Assembly: GCF_000182565.1 (NCBI RefSeq)
Contig: NW_015971544.1
Location: forward strand, 918,848-982,847
From: Spizellomyces punctatus DAOM BR117
Lineage: Eukaryota; Chytridiomycota; Chytridiomycetes; Spizellomycetales; Spizellomycetaceae
Direction: 5' to 3'
Length of the DNA: 64,000 bases
Made by a program: the position numbers and the translations under genes. The notes beneath the pieces are model-generated. The model did no database searches and was not told the DNA's origin. It was given only the letters and a program-made list of their open reading frames with translations. Shown here one piece after another: positions 1 to 11,404 of this stretch; position 1 is the first letter of the stretch; each line of letters begins with the position of its first letter.

Positions 1-397
1 CGTTGTTTGTATTGTTTTGTGTGTGCCTGGTGTCGGTGTTGCTGCGGGGAGGTTATGGGTTCGTCAATCGAGAATAATAAATGACGGGAAAGAACAGACC
101 AAGATGGGGGATTCGCATCGGCGGTATCCGACCTTACAGGGGGCGTATACTGGGACTTTGTATCCTGTACCCCAAATGACGTCCCTCCCACTCCCTCCCA
201 CACCAACAACACCAACAACATCACAACACACGTCAACGCAGTCGTCCTATGCTTCGGCACCCAATACAGTATTGGTCCCAGACGATGATTCATCGTCATC
301 GAGTTTTTCCGATAGTAAAAATAGTGGTGAAGAGGAATGGAGGAGGAGCTATGAAGTCGGAGATGATAATAGATGGAGACGACAAAGCGTACATTAA
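1..397 (+). CDS. possible 3' end of a gene entering from the left
   Basis: An open frame runs from the left edge to a TAA at 395-397. The readable C-terminus (from about residue 45 of the frame) is rich in Pro, Thr and Ser, followed by an acidic/serine run (DDDSSSSSFSD) and a basic end. It looks like a disordered tail of a larger protein whose main part lies outside the window. No domain is recognisable. Downstream, 400-596 is A/T-rich with homopolymer runs and separates it tail-to-tail from the next gene. It could also be non-coding; confidence is low. Confidence 0.3.
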   Translation, partial: VVCIVLCVPGVGVAAGRLWVRQSRIINDGKEQTKMGDSHRRYPTLQGAYTGTLYPVPQMTSLPLPPTPTTPTTSQHTSTQSSYASAPNTVLVPDDDSSSSSFSDSKNSGEEEWRRSYEVGDDNRWRRQSVH

Positions 398-596
398 AAA
401 TGCTTTTTTTTTCAATTACATGTCTCTTTTTTTTTGGAATAATGTTTAATAATGTGATTTTAAAACTCCCTTGACAAATAATAATGCATTTCCAAAATAC
501 ACACACAAAAAAAAAATTCCCTACAAACAAAACAATATCGAAAAAATAAACCCAAAACCAAAACCCCAAAAACAACAATCATTCTTCTAATCTCAT

Positions 597-3179
597 TCAC
601 TGTGGGGTATCCTCATTAAACACATCCACTTCCTCTCCAATCCTCTTTAGAACCTCTTCCAACGGCACAAAATTCCCAACGAATGCATTCCCACCGACTT
701 CTTCGGCACATTCCTTCCCTTCCACCCCACCCACCAACCACTCTCGCAAACTCTTGACAAGTTTATCTCGTCGAAGCTCCGTACCCCGCCATACTTGTCC
801 AAAATCATGGCGTTCCTCACGGTGCCGTGACGTCTTGTACGATCGAATAAGCGAAAGCTAAAAAACCAACGTAAACAAAAAAAAAAACAATACAAATAAA
901 CACATTTTTCAACTCCTCACCATCTTGTCAAATTCATACTTTTCCAATCCCACCCGACAAATCTCTTCTTCACCCTGTAACACCGTGAAGAGCTTCCTCG
1001 GTATCCGCTTCCGTGGATCGGGGAGGACGAACCAGTTGAGTTGGGATTTCGAGCCCTCCAGTTTTGGGTCGTACGGACCTACAGCAAAATTACGGTGCAC
1101 ATTAGCAAGTTCACACAATGTCATTATTCCATTATGCGGAACATACCGCATATGGCACCTATAAACGGTCGATTTTCCACCGCCGGTGAAACAGACTCGC
1201 CTTCGACAGATGTTGCCTCTTGAGCCGTCTGTGCACTACCCGCACACGTACCCCCCACCTTCTCCCCCTCATCCTCTTGCCCAAAATGACCATAACAATA
1301 CCCCTTGAATGCTTCCTGGTGAAGATGTTGCGTAGTCAAATCAATATTACTCGGGTCCGTGCTGAAAATGGGGTGACTATGGTACCACCCCATAATCTGT
1401 AACCCCAACGAGTCAGCCAAGGATAAGGCCTCCGCCAAGGATTCCTCAGAAGCTTCAACGGTAATAGTGGCATCAGCGTCAATGGGTTTACGTTGAGCGG
1501 GAAGCGCGGTGCGGATCACGCATTCTTTTACAGTACAGTTAGACGTGTCGCGTACAACATGATCTAGCAAAAACATCCTACCATTCTTTTCGGCATCATA
1601 ATGTCCTGCCAGTAAACCCACAACCTCGGTATCAAGCAAATGCGAATGCAAGTCCATAAGCGCAATGGCTTTACGATCCACGCGTAAATGGTACGGTTGA
1701 CTTCCAGGTTGCCCGTCCCCTGGACTATTCTTAAAGCTCAAACAAGGCAAAAGGTCATATGCGTCTCTAGTAACCCATGTTCAGGATGAGTCACAACCCT
1801 CAGCGCACAATGTCAAGGCCCTGTGTAGCAACGTACTCGGCATATTTTCGACGCGGTTTGCTGGCAGCCTCCCGACGTGGTCGATTGCGCGCGTATTCCG
1901 TTTTACCGTCTGCGCCCACTTCTATTCCCAAGTCTTCCAACGAAGGTTGGACTATAGCTGGAGCTAACGGCTTATCTACCTCCTGCGTTACACTGGCACC
2001 CGATGACTGACATCGTGTACTATACACCTCTCATTAGGGAAATCGACGGCTTTGATCTGCATGAATGGCGCACACACCTTGGCGATATAGGTAAAACGGG
2101 TTGTTCCTGACTAGCAGACCGCTTCCGGACAAGTTCAACAGCAGGATGGTCGACCGTTTCTGTTTCCTTTCGCAGCGGGGAATCGGGTGATATCAGTGAC
2201 GGATCACGCTTTCGGGCTTTCAAGTACGGTCTTAAGGCAGCGCTGTCTGGATTCAATGGCTTTCCGCTAAGTGTATACCCTTCGCCACTCTGCTTGACCT
2301 ACAAAAGAGTATGAGCAAAGTCCAAAATATTACAGTGGCATTGAACATAATGTGGCACCTTGTCCGGAAGAGGTTTACCATCTAAATACAAGTGAATGAA
2401 ATGCTTTTGTGCATGCGACTTTACACAATCTCTGGATCGTGTCTTTATATGCCGCGTCAACTGTTGAGTAGAGTTAGTTTATTTGCACTGAGATAACGAC
2501 AAAGCATCTGGACATACGTCTTCCCAACCTCGACCAAAAGTTTCTAGTCCTTCCAAAAAGAGCTTCTCCTCAAGATCGGTCCAGCGCCCCTGATTTATGG
2601 CAGTCATTTTCGAGGTTTGAGTTTTAGTAACGCTGCCAGAGTCTGGTTGTGCGTTGATTGTGGCTGCTGTTCCACCCTCTGCGGGCGGCGCGTCGGATGC
2701 CGGGGGATGATCTGGGGGGGCCGACGTCTCAGAGTTTACTGTAGGAATCGATGAGACTTGTTCATCTCCCTTTAATCTCTTTACGACATTTGGTGATGTC
2801 TGCTCATCAATTGTTGCTGCGTGAGCTGGATCATCATGCGGCTGAGACGGCTTGCGCTTGCGACCGCGTCCTCGTGACTTTGAAGATGCGGACGACCTGC
2901 TTCCGTTACCACTTGATGTACGGCCACCTTTGAACGCCATCAGTTTAGAGATCCCTCTTTGTCCGCCAATCCTCAATCCATTTCGCCCTTCCTCTTACCT
3001 CTCTTTCCAGATTTTTTCAGCTTCCGAGGATCCAAAACAAAATCATCATCGTCCTTGCCGGCATTATCAAACGGGTCTTCCCAATAATCTTCATATGCAT
3101 CGAATTGTTCTTGGAGTTGCCGGGCAATAGCTTCATCCGAGAGCTCTTGCGTCTTGGTCGGGGCAATGACAGATGTCAT
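597..3179 (-). CDS. MYSM1-like JAMM/MPN+ deubiquitinase with SANT domain
   Basis: Multi-exon gene. Exon 1 starts at the ATG at 3179 (MTSVIAPTKTQELSDEAIAR). A SANT/Myb domain (GRWTDLEEKLFLEGLETFG) is split by an intron at about 2461-2517 and ends in the SHAQKHF signature typical of this family. A basic linker follows. The MPN+ domain lies at about 1750-1130, with an upstream Glu (TEVVGLL) and the JAMM zinc motif HSHP-x6-S-x2-D (GWYHSHPIFSTDPSNID), so the metalloprotease centre looks intact. A last intron (858-920) precedes the C-terminal exon, which ends with TGA at 597-599. SANT plus JAMM is the layout of the nuclear histone H2A deubiquitinase MYSM1; a SWIRM domain was not clearly seen between them. 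Predicted role: removal of ubiquitin from chromatin. Family call good, substrate inferred. Confidence 0.82.
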
Positions 3180-4383
3180 CTATGTAGCAAAAGGAGCCCA
3201 TTAATATCCGTCCTTTGCTTGATCGACACTCATCCTCGCCCGATAATTTACATCGATATCCCCAAACATCGCATCTTGCAGCCATCCAAACGCGTCACAA
3301 AGTAATACACCTTCTTCCCCAATGGTCTTTCCAATCGGACATGACGTATCCCCATCTATTCTGGTTGGTCTTTAGATACCTACCTTTATTACGACTTTAA
3401 GAATTTTTGTTCACGTGAAGGTTTGAGGGTTTGGGATGAAGGACGTCCGTAGGCTCCGTCCACCAGAAACACTCGTAAATCTCGCGAGGTTAATCAAACA
3501 GGGAAAAAGGGCGACGTGGACACTAGAGAATAGACTCAACGATGACGGCTCGATGGGGAATCGCGTACCGGTCATCGGACGCTCATCTTGCAAGCAGGTT
3601 CGTCCAAAACCGACGAGGAACACGAGGGCGCTGGGCATGTCCGTTTGGCATGCCGATCGGACATGTCACGTGCGTGGCGCATGCAATGTGGTGTTACAAA
3701 AAGGTGTTCTGAAGGAGATGGGCACTGTTGCAGTATCATTCTGGGCGACCTTTCCGCGAGGTTGCATTTCTTTTTACACTATCCGTTTGTCAAGGGTAAA
3801 TTAAATAAAAGGAAAAGGAAAACTGTCTTTTTGCTTTTAGAGTTTTCAGTTGTATTTGCACACGAGAGATGCATGTTTTTGCCGTCGGGTTTTGTTGAGT
3901 TGCGCATCGCCGCCGTTGCAAAGTTTTGTCGTTCGTTTGTCTCTGGAGATGACGATAACTGTTGACGAATCTCCGCAATTGCGCTCACTTGAGTCATTGG
4001 GGGGGGGGGGGGGGTAAACCATTGCAGCCGATGATAACAAAAGGAAAACTGAATTCCAAAACACATTTTTTTCCCTTGGCCGCGTTCTGACTGTTGGGAA
4101 CAGCTGGAATGTCGTCGTTTACCATCACGGCCTGTTTTTGCCCGTTGTAGTCATTCAAGAAAAGAGTTAGTGACTGCTCACTTGGCGAACAAAAAAAAGC
4201 TAGTCAAAGAGGCAGCGATCTCAGGGTTGTAAACATGTCAGTTTCGAATATTTTTCCTATATCCACTAGCCATGTCACCAGGGTAGCAGCGCTTCTTTTG
4301 TTTTTTCAAATAAACTCTACTCCACTCCCCTCCCTCCTTTTGTTCAGTCATTGTCTACTTTACCTCATAAGCATTCGTACCCA
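3180..4383. other. intergenic region with a 16-base poly-G tract
   Basis: Divergent promoter interval between the MYSM1-like gene (-) and the OPT transporter (+). Short open frames occur (for example 3436-3804) but show no domain, intron logic or codon pattern I can support. A run of about 16 G lies at 3999-4014. Pyrimidine-rich sequence just upstream of 4384 is consistent with a fungal promoter and 5' leader. Confidence 0.5.
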
Positions 4384-6762
4384 ATGGCAGAGGAGGCAAA
4401 ACCAAAGGAGGGAGATCCAACGTCTCATCCTGTGGAGGAACAAGAAGATGATGGATTCGGAGATAGGCTACCTGGCATTAGCGATGAAGAGGATTATCAA
4501 GTTACCGTCCGTGCTATTGCCATTGGATGTCTTTTGGGTGCCATCGTAGGAGCCTCCAACATGTATCTTGGTTTAAAAACTGGTAATTTCCATCTATTGA
4601 ACACACGTATCTTGTGCAACCTTTGACACTATTTAACTTTTAATAACCAGGATTCACTTTTGGACCTGCTCTATTCGGTGCCATTATCGGTTTCTCCATT
4701 CTTAAACCCCTTTCCCGGGTCTTGCCTCCTGCATTTGGTGGTGGTCATTTCGGACCAAAAGAAAACTGCACTGTTCAAACTGCAGCTACCGCTGCTGGTG
4801 GTTTGGGCATTATTTTCGTCTCTGCTGTCCCCGCGCTATATAAACTCGGTCTTATGGGTGAGAGTCCTAAAAAGGTTCGTGGTTATTCAAGAATGCAGGC
4901 TTGTTTAGGGGTGACCAAACCTGTAACCCAACTACCAACTCTTGATATCAGGATATTGGCCGCTTGATTCTGTTGACACTCATCTCCGCCTACTACGGTC
5001 TCTTCTTTGGTAGCGTTTGTGATGTTAATTAGTTTGCCAGACAGTACCCAGTAACAATTTCTTTTTCAATTTCCATCAGCCGTCCCCCTCCGGAAATACT
5101 TTGTCATCAAACAAAAACTCATCTTCCCAACTCCTACCGCATCCGCTCATACGATTCGGTCCCTTCACGATGGTGTCTCAGGAGAAGCTGTCGGCAAATC
5201 CAAAGCCAAGGTTATGGTCATTTGCTTCACTTGCGCCATCATTTGGACTCTTGCTGGATACTTTGCCCCTGGGGTATTCCGAGACTGGCACATTGCTTAT
5301 TGGTTTTACTCTTGGGGTTGGAAACCAGCCATCCAAGCCGAGAATTGGCATTGGATCCTCCAGTGGACACCTGCTTTCATTGGAGCAGGTATGCTCAGTG
5401 GATTGAACGTGTCCGCATCCATGTGGCTCGGAAGTTTCTTGGCTTGGGGTGTTATCGGTCCTATCCTGATCAGCAACGGTAAAGCTGTCGGAAAAGATAC
5501 AAAGTATCCTGACCAAGTCAACTACTTTCGCTCCATTACTGAAGACCCTTTAAACGCCCCTTCCCCTCGTTACTGGATGCTCTGGCCAGGTGTCATGCTC
5601 ATGGTGTGCACCAGTTTTGCGGAACTGCTCTGGAATTGGAAGACTATTGGTCTGGGTTTGCGAAATACTTTTGCTGACATTTGGAATACAGTCACTCGTA
5701 AACGGTCAGAGGCAGCCCTGGATGTTCAAATGGACGACGAGGATCCTACCTTGCCCAGCGAGAACATTCCAACCGTTGTTTGGACAGGAGGCGTACTCCT
5801 TTCCGCCGTCTTCACGATCGTCATCTTGAACCAATCCTTCAATGTCGGTGTCGGCGAAGGCATTCTTTCCATCGTCCTCGCGTTCTTGTTTGCATTTATC
5901 GGCCTCCAAGCTGCTGGTCAAACCGATATCAACCCCGTCAGTGCCGTAGCAAAGACATCCCAACTGGTTTTTGGTGGTGTGAGTAAGGGTAAAGGCATGA
6001 CGGAAGGTACCCAACTCCTTGATGCACAACGGATGAACTTGATCGGAGGAGCTGTGGCAGCCGCCGCAGCCGCTCAATCGGTCGATATGGTCGGTGATCT
6101 GAAAACTGGCTACCTCCTACGTGCCACACCTCGCGGACAATTTATTGCGCAAATCTTTGGCGCATTTGTTTCTGTTTTCATATCCGTCGGTCTCTTTATT
6201 TTGTACACCCAAGCGTACCCTTGCATTATCCGCACCCAAGAGGAGGACAAGCTTCACGACGAGTGCGAGTTTGCAATGCCCTCTGTAGGGGCTTGGTCTG
6301 CGGTCGCCCAAGCTTTGACGGACAAGGACCCCACCATTCCACATTCCTCTGGGTACACAGCCATCGGACTAGGTGTTACGGCAGTTGTATCTGTTTGGAT
6401 CAAGAATTCTATGCCCGAGAAATATCAACACTACGTGCCAAACTTTAACGCAATTGGGTAACTTCCCTACTGTGACAGCCATCACTTATTCCATTTCACT
6501 CACTTTTCTTTTTCGCAGTATCGCATTTGTGCTTGAGAGCACTGTATACTCCAATGCCATGTTGATTGGTGCAGTGATAGCTCACATCTGGGTCAAGCGC
6601 TGGCCCGCATCATGGGAAATGGCTGGTTACGCCGTTGCATCTGGTCTCATTGCTGGCGAAGGTTTATCTGGCCTCCTACAGGCCATTCTAAACATTGCCG
6701 ATTTGGGTGGTGAGAAGGTTGGAACGGGTTTCATGTGTCCGCATCGCGAGTATTGTGGATGA
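4384..6762 (+). CDS. oligopeptide transporter, OPT family
   Basis: Five exons fit one frame: 4384-4582, 4651-4874, 4952-5009, 5080-6457 and 6519-6762, giving about 700 aa. The start is the ATG of MAEEAKPKEG; an upstream in-frame codon at 4351 is TTG. After an acidic N-terminus come many hydrophobic segments with family landmarks: NMYLGLKTG, then FTFGPALFGAIIGF, a GGHFGPKENCTVQTAATAAGG loop, SGLNVSASMWLG, and AAAAAAQSVDMVGDLKTGYLL. These are typical of the OPT superfamily (proton-coupled uptake of small peptides, or metal-chelate transport in YSL-like members). Predicted plasma-membrane or vacuolar protein. Length and the fit of all splice phases support an intact gene; substrate cannot be told. 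Confidence 0.88.
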
Positions 6763-7720
6763 GATGGATATCTCACTAGTGTAATTCTATGTACAATTAA
6801 GGCTTAATTTTCAAAAGCCGACATAATCAAATGAAAAGTTCGCCTGGTCGAACCTTTCAATATGTCGGGATATCATTCTGTTGATAGCATTGAGAAAAAG
6901 AAAAAGTGCGGTGAACCACAACGATCAGGCATCAGATCAGAAACTTACTTGCACACGCTGGATGATACCCGACTTTAAAGCTGAGAACCCTCAAGGTTGA
7001 TGAAACTGTACCAGAGCAAAAGTATCTGTCATCCGATCAGGAAGAAATGCATTTGTTTGCGGATCATCAACAATCTTCCTCGATCAACATCGTAATGCAA
7101 AAGCAGAAAAAGCGCTTTGGAAACACTATTTTCTTCCACATTTGATAACCTTCCGCTCATGCATCTTTCATTTTATGTCTGTATCTTGCATTGTGGCTGA
7201 AGATTTTTTTTCTATCACTTACTGCCAAAGGTACAGTACCGAGTCAGGTTATTGGTGACGCCCAGGTCATGGATTGAATACGACAAGGGACTCCATGGGC
7301 TGGTCATCTTTAAAACCGAAAACTGCAATTATTTAGTAGGAAGGCGGGCCCAAGGCATAAAGTATACGCACATTGGATCTCGACTTTTGGGTGCGAGCTG
7401 CTGGGTCCTGGTCATAGGAACAAGGACAGCCCTTTGGGCATGCTTTGAATGTATTTCTGAGCAGAAACACTGCTGAAGCTGAGCAAAAGGAAATTGTTGG
7501 CTGAAGATAAACTTTACAAACTGCCACAATACCATCCTGGGTGAAGGCTTGCTCGAAATGTCAGGTGCTAATTTCAGGTGAGAAGGTGGCCCAAGGCTAC
7601 TTTCATCGATAACTTGTATATCACTGCAGGCGAGCCATGTCCAGAAGTGAGAAAGTTTAGACTGGCCAAAAGCAACCTTTTTCTATCTGGTATAGTACAA
7701 GAAGACCGTGTCTTTTGCCC
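6763..7720. other. intergenic region, no gene seen
   Basis: About 960 bp between the OPT gene and the kelch gene, both on the plus strand. It presumably holds the terminator of the first and promoter of the second. Small open frames at 7252-7774 on both strands overlap each other and show no recognisable protein. Confidence 0.5.
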
Positions 7721-10700
7721 ATGTTGGACATTCTGGTTGCCGGAACACTTGCCCTCGAATTCTTGAGCGTCCATAGCTATGCAGCAGTCAACCTTGCACT
7801 CCCGCGGGCGAATTATGCGATGATTGCAGCAAGAGATAAACTCTTGTTTGTAGGAGGAACACCCATCTGGTCAACTACCATGCCCGATGGCAAGTTCGTT
7901 CACAAATTGATCACTCAGCGTTGCATTATTAAATGCTTGGCTCATAGACAGAGCACTACAAACTCAAAAGAATGACATACAGCGCAAATTCACGATCATT
8001 CCATTCAACAATATCTCAGCTGGGTATGACACCCCCGTCCCCTGGCTCCACAACGCTGGCGGCTTTCCGGACGGATTGAGTTGTAACCTCAATCATGATT
8101 CTGTGCATTGCTTTGGTACGTCCATTCGCAGTTCCCAACGTATCACGCATTATCTGATGTTAGAATCCCTTGTAATAGGAGGATGGTCTTCTGCCTTCTC
8201 GGGGCTCACCACAAATAGTCTCATAGTCTTTGATGCTGCGACTTTGGAGCAGCGAGCGAATACATCTATATCCGCAATCTCCCCTAGAGCACAGCATGGA
8301 GCCGTGATCCTAGGAGGAAAACTCTTTGTTTTCGCTGGTGAGAAAGCATAGAAATTGTCAATTTTGTTGTTATGCATGGCTCATTGGTACTTCTTCCTAC
8401 TTGTCCTGAACCTACGGCATTAGGAACGGATTCACCAGGTATTCCGCACCCTGGTACATGATGCAAGGAGCACTACTAACCCAAGATGCACTCTGCAACC
8501 AGAGGGCAGAACCGCTTTCGATGATCTGTGGACTATTGATCTGCAAACATACACCGCTTCACAAGTTACACTGGCTGACAATAGTCCTCATCAGAGCTCC
8601 GTTTCGTCGCCAAGTCCAACTCCAGAGTTGATTCCACCCCCACAAGAAGTTCCACCGCCTCGACAACCCCCTCCATCAACTGGACCAAGCGGTCCTCCCA
8701 TGCGCCAGCCTCCGACGACGACACAGCCAACTGAACAAAGCGGACCTCCGATGAGACAGCCTCCATCAATCACTCAGGCAACCACCCCCCTTCCTCCTGT
8801 GCTACCTCCACCATTTACCAGCATGATAATATCCCCTAACCCAGGATCATCATCTACCCAGCCTGCTGTGACGTCCACAGTGTCGCCCACGACAGTCACT
8901 TCACTAGCACCGACCTCAACCACCACATTCGCAGTATCCACACGCAGCGCCGCGCCAGCCGCGCCTGAGACGTCAGTTAGCCGTCCGCCCATGACCTTCA
9001 GCTCAGCGCTACCGAACATTCTCCCGACCACGGCTGTCATAGTTCCAACAAGCACATTTGCGCCACCTCCAGTGTCACCACGACCTGCAACAAGTAATGA
9101 CGCTCCGATTCCGGTCGTTACGAGGTCCATAGCGCCGCCTCCAGTCTCACCACGACCTGCAACAAGTAATGACGCTCCGATTCCGGTCGTTACGAGGTCC
9201 ATAGCGCCGCCTCCAGTCTCACCACGACCTGCAACAAGTAATGACGCTCCGATTCCGGTCGTTACGAGGTCCATAGCGCCGCCTGCTCCTACCGCCAGTG
9301 AGCCATCTAGGTCACCAGACACTAATACGTCACCAGAGTCTAACCCGCCAGCTTCTAATAATCCAGCAAGACCCGGCAATCGACCTGAATCCAGCAACTC
9401 ACCAGCTCCCAACAACGGACCTGGTTCCAACAACGCACCAACTCCAAACAACGGACCTGGGTCCAACAGCTCACCACCCGGCAATCCGGAGCCAAATGCT
9501 CAGCCTCCCAGCGATTCTGCACCTCCTCCCACGCAAGGCAACAGACAGGTAACCTCACGTTCCAGACGCTCCAACAAGTCCCAAAGAGGTCTTTTGCGAC
9601 GTGCAACATCACAGCCAGTGAAGCCTTCTGCTAGGCAAAGTTTCTGCCTTTCGGCTTTGACATCGAACTCTTTTCTGCTATTTGGGGGGGTGGCACCCTC
9701 TGGTGCTCTACTAGGGGATACCTGGATCTTTGATGCAGATAGTAGCACTTGGACAAACATTTCAACAACACACGCCCCTTCCCCACGCATGGCATCCGCT
9801 TGCACGACAGCTCCCGACAGCAAGATATACCTTTTTGGTGGTTACGCTTTAAAGGTCGATAACAACACGCAAGGCCAGACGTTTGGCCCAATTGGAGATT
9901 TGTGGATGTTTTCAGGGAAGGATTGGTCATTACTGGCAGTTGAAAAAACAAACTCTACCACGGCTGGGACGAACACACATCAGCCATCTGCTCGATATTT
10001 CTCGGCAGTAATATTTCCTGAATCTAGCAACTTTTTATTCGTCTATGGAGGGCTGGGCAAAGATTCTGTGATAGCGACGGACGACCAGCTGTACACTTTT
10101 GATACCAGGCAGATTGGATTTGCAGATCCGGGTGGGACCTCGCCGCCAGGGGTTGGATGGGTGGATCCTCCTCCGAATATTGTAATTCAAAAAGAGGATC
10201 AACAAAATGTTGCGTTACTCGTTGGATGTGTTGTAGGGGGTGCAGCAGCTTTAGCATTATGTGTGATGGGCATAACATCTTGCATCCTGATTCGAAAGAA
10301 GAAGAACCAGAAGAAAATGCTAAAACGACACGAGCATACACGAATGGCCTTGGACCAGGGAAGCCCGTCCATTGAGAGAAGCCATTCTTGGATCTCTTCG
10401 GATCATTCGACTCCGAATCCGACTCTTTCCCGAGAGGAAAGACCACATGTGTTGGATGTCGACCTTGCACGTACTTACCGTGGAGCGACAGATGTTTTGC
10501 CACCTCCGGCGTACTCGGACGTTATCGATCCCGTCAGCACATCCACTGAGCGTGCTACCCCGCCGAGACATCTGTCCATACCGTCTCCTTCATCTATCTC
10601 AGCAAGTCCAGCTTCTGGATCCACTTCATCTTTAACACAAAGTCGGTCCGTTCTTTCCGGCTTTTCCATTCCGAGCACAGCTTCCAGCGATAGCTCGCCC

Positions 10701-11021
10701 GGTGATCTGATGATTTCACATGAGAATTACATACCACGTCTCTCTGACGAAATGAAGTTATCCGCTGGTGACTTTATTTGCGTACGGTAAGTATTATACT
10801 CGTTACCTGTTAGAACATAACCAAGGCGCCTCACTTGTGGTCATATGTTTCCCCCTCCGCTTTCCAGAAAGATTTATGAAGATGGATGGGCAGAAGGTCA
10901 GAATATTACGACTGGCGATGAAGGCTTTTTCCCGCATCAATGTCTCGACAAAACAAAAGGATATCATAGCTCAAGCACCTTGCTTGATAAAGATGCGGGT
11001 GCATTTGACGAAAAGATATAA
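7721..11021 (+). CDS. kelch-repeat / mucin-like / transmembrane / SH3 surface protein
   Basis: The start is taken at the ATG at 7721 (MLDILVAGTLALEFLSVHSY), a plausible signal peptide. The first part is broken by several short introns between 7880 and 8500 (exact junctions not all resolved). Kelch-like blades are visible before and after a long Pro/Ser/Thr-rich region (8630-9600): DKLLFVGG, VHCFGGWSS, KLFVFAG, FLLFGGVAPSGALLGDTWIFD, KIYLFGGYA and FLFVYGG. A single membrane helix follows at 10,203-10,293, then basic stop-transfer residues (RKKKNQKK) and a Ser/Pro cytoplasmic tail. The C-terminus is an SH3 domain (DEMKLSAGDFICVR, DGWAEG, EGFFPHQCL), with an 81-bp intron (10,787-10,867) inside it. 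Likely a cell-surface sensor or adhesin linked to SH3 signalling; ligand unknown. Confidence 0.75.
9057..9283 (+). repeat. 72-bp in-frame tandem repeat, three copies
   Basis: Three near-identical copies of a 72-bp unit, each encoding 24 residues (core APPPVSPRPATSNDAPIPVV), lie in the mucin-like part of the kelch gene. Because the unit is a multiple of three, copy-number change would keep the frame. The near-identity of the copies points to recent expansion. Confidence 0.85.
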
Positions 11022-11404
11022 ACGGGGCAAGGTAAAATTGACTGCCCAGAAGCGGATTTGAAGCATGTAGATCAGGGACCATGAACGGCTGGGCAATGTA
11101 CAGAAGGCCGCCTTTGTTTCCTGAGGTAAAGGATGGGTCTTTGTTGATCTGCACAGACCCACTGGTGCCGAGCTTGTATTAAGCGCTTGTGAATTTATTG
11201 GTCCATTAATTGGCAACATACAAATATATGGTATATCTATCTACATGAATGTCATGTGAAATGTCATTGAATTTGGGCTCTGAATTTGGGAGCCGGCTAA
11301 CTACATCCGACCTCATCCATATCTTCCGTGCGTGCGTTACAAGGCCCCTCCTGGGTCATTGTCCAAGTGATATCTTTGACGCTCATCCGATGGGTTGCGC
11401 TCAG
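11022..11404. other. convergent intergenic region
   Basis: About 380 bp between the kelch gene (+) and the histidine kinase (-), which converge here. AT-rich stretches (for example around 11,200-11,240) could hold the polyadenylation signals of both. No gene seen. Confidence 0.5.

Noticed and set aside
3436-3965. Two overlapping open frames upstream of the OPT gene
   Set aside because: No domain, no splice context, and they contradict each other in frame; treated as intergenic.
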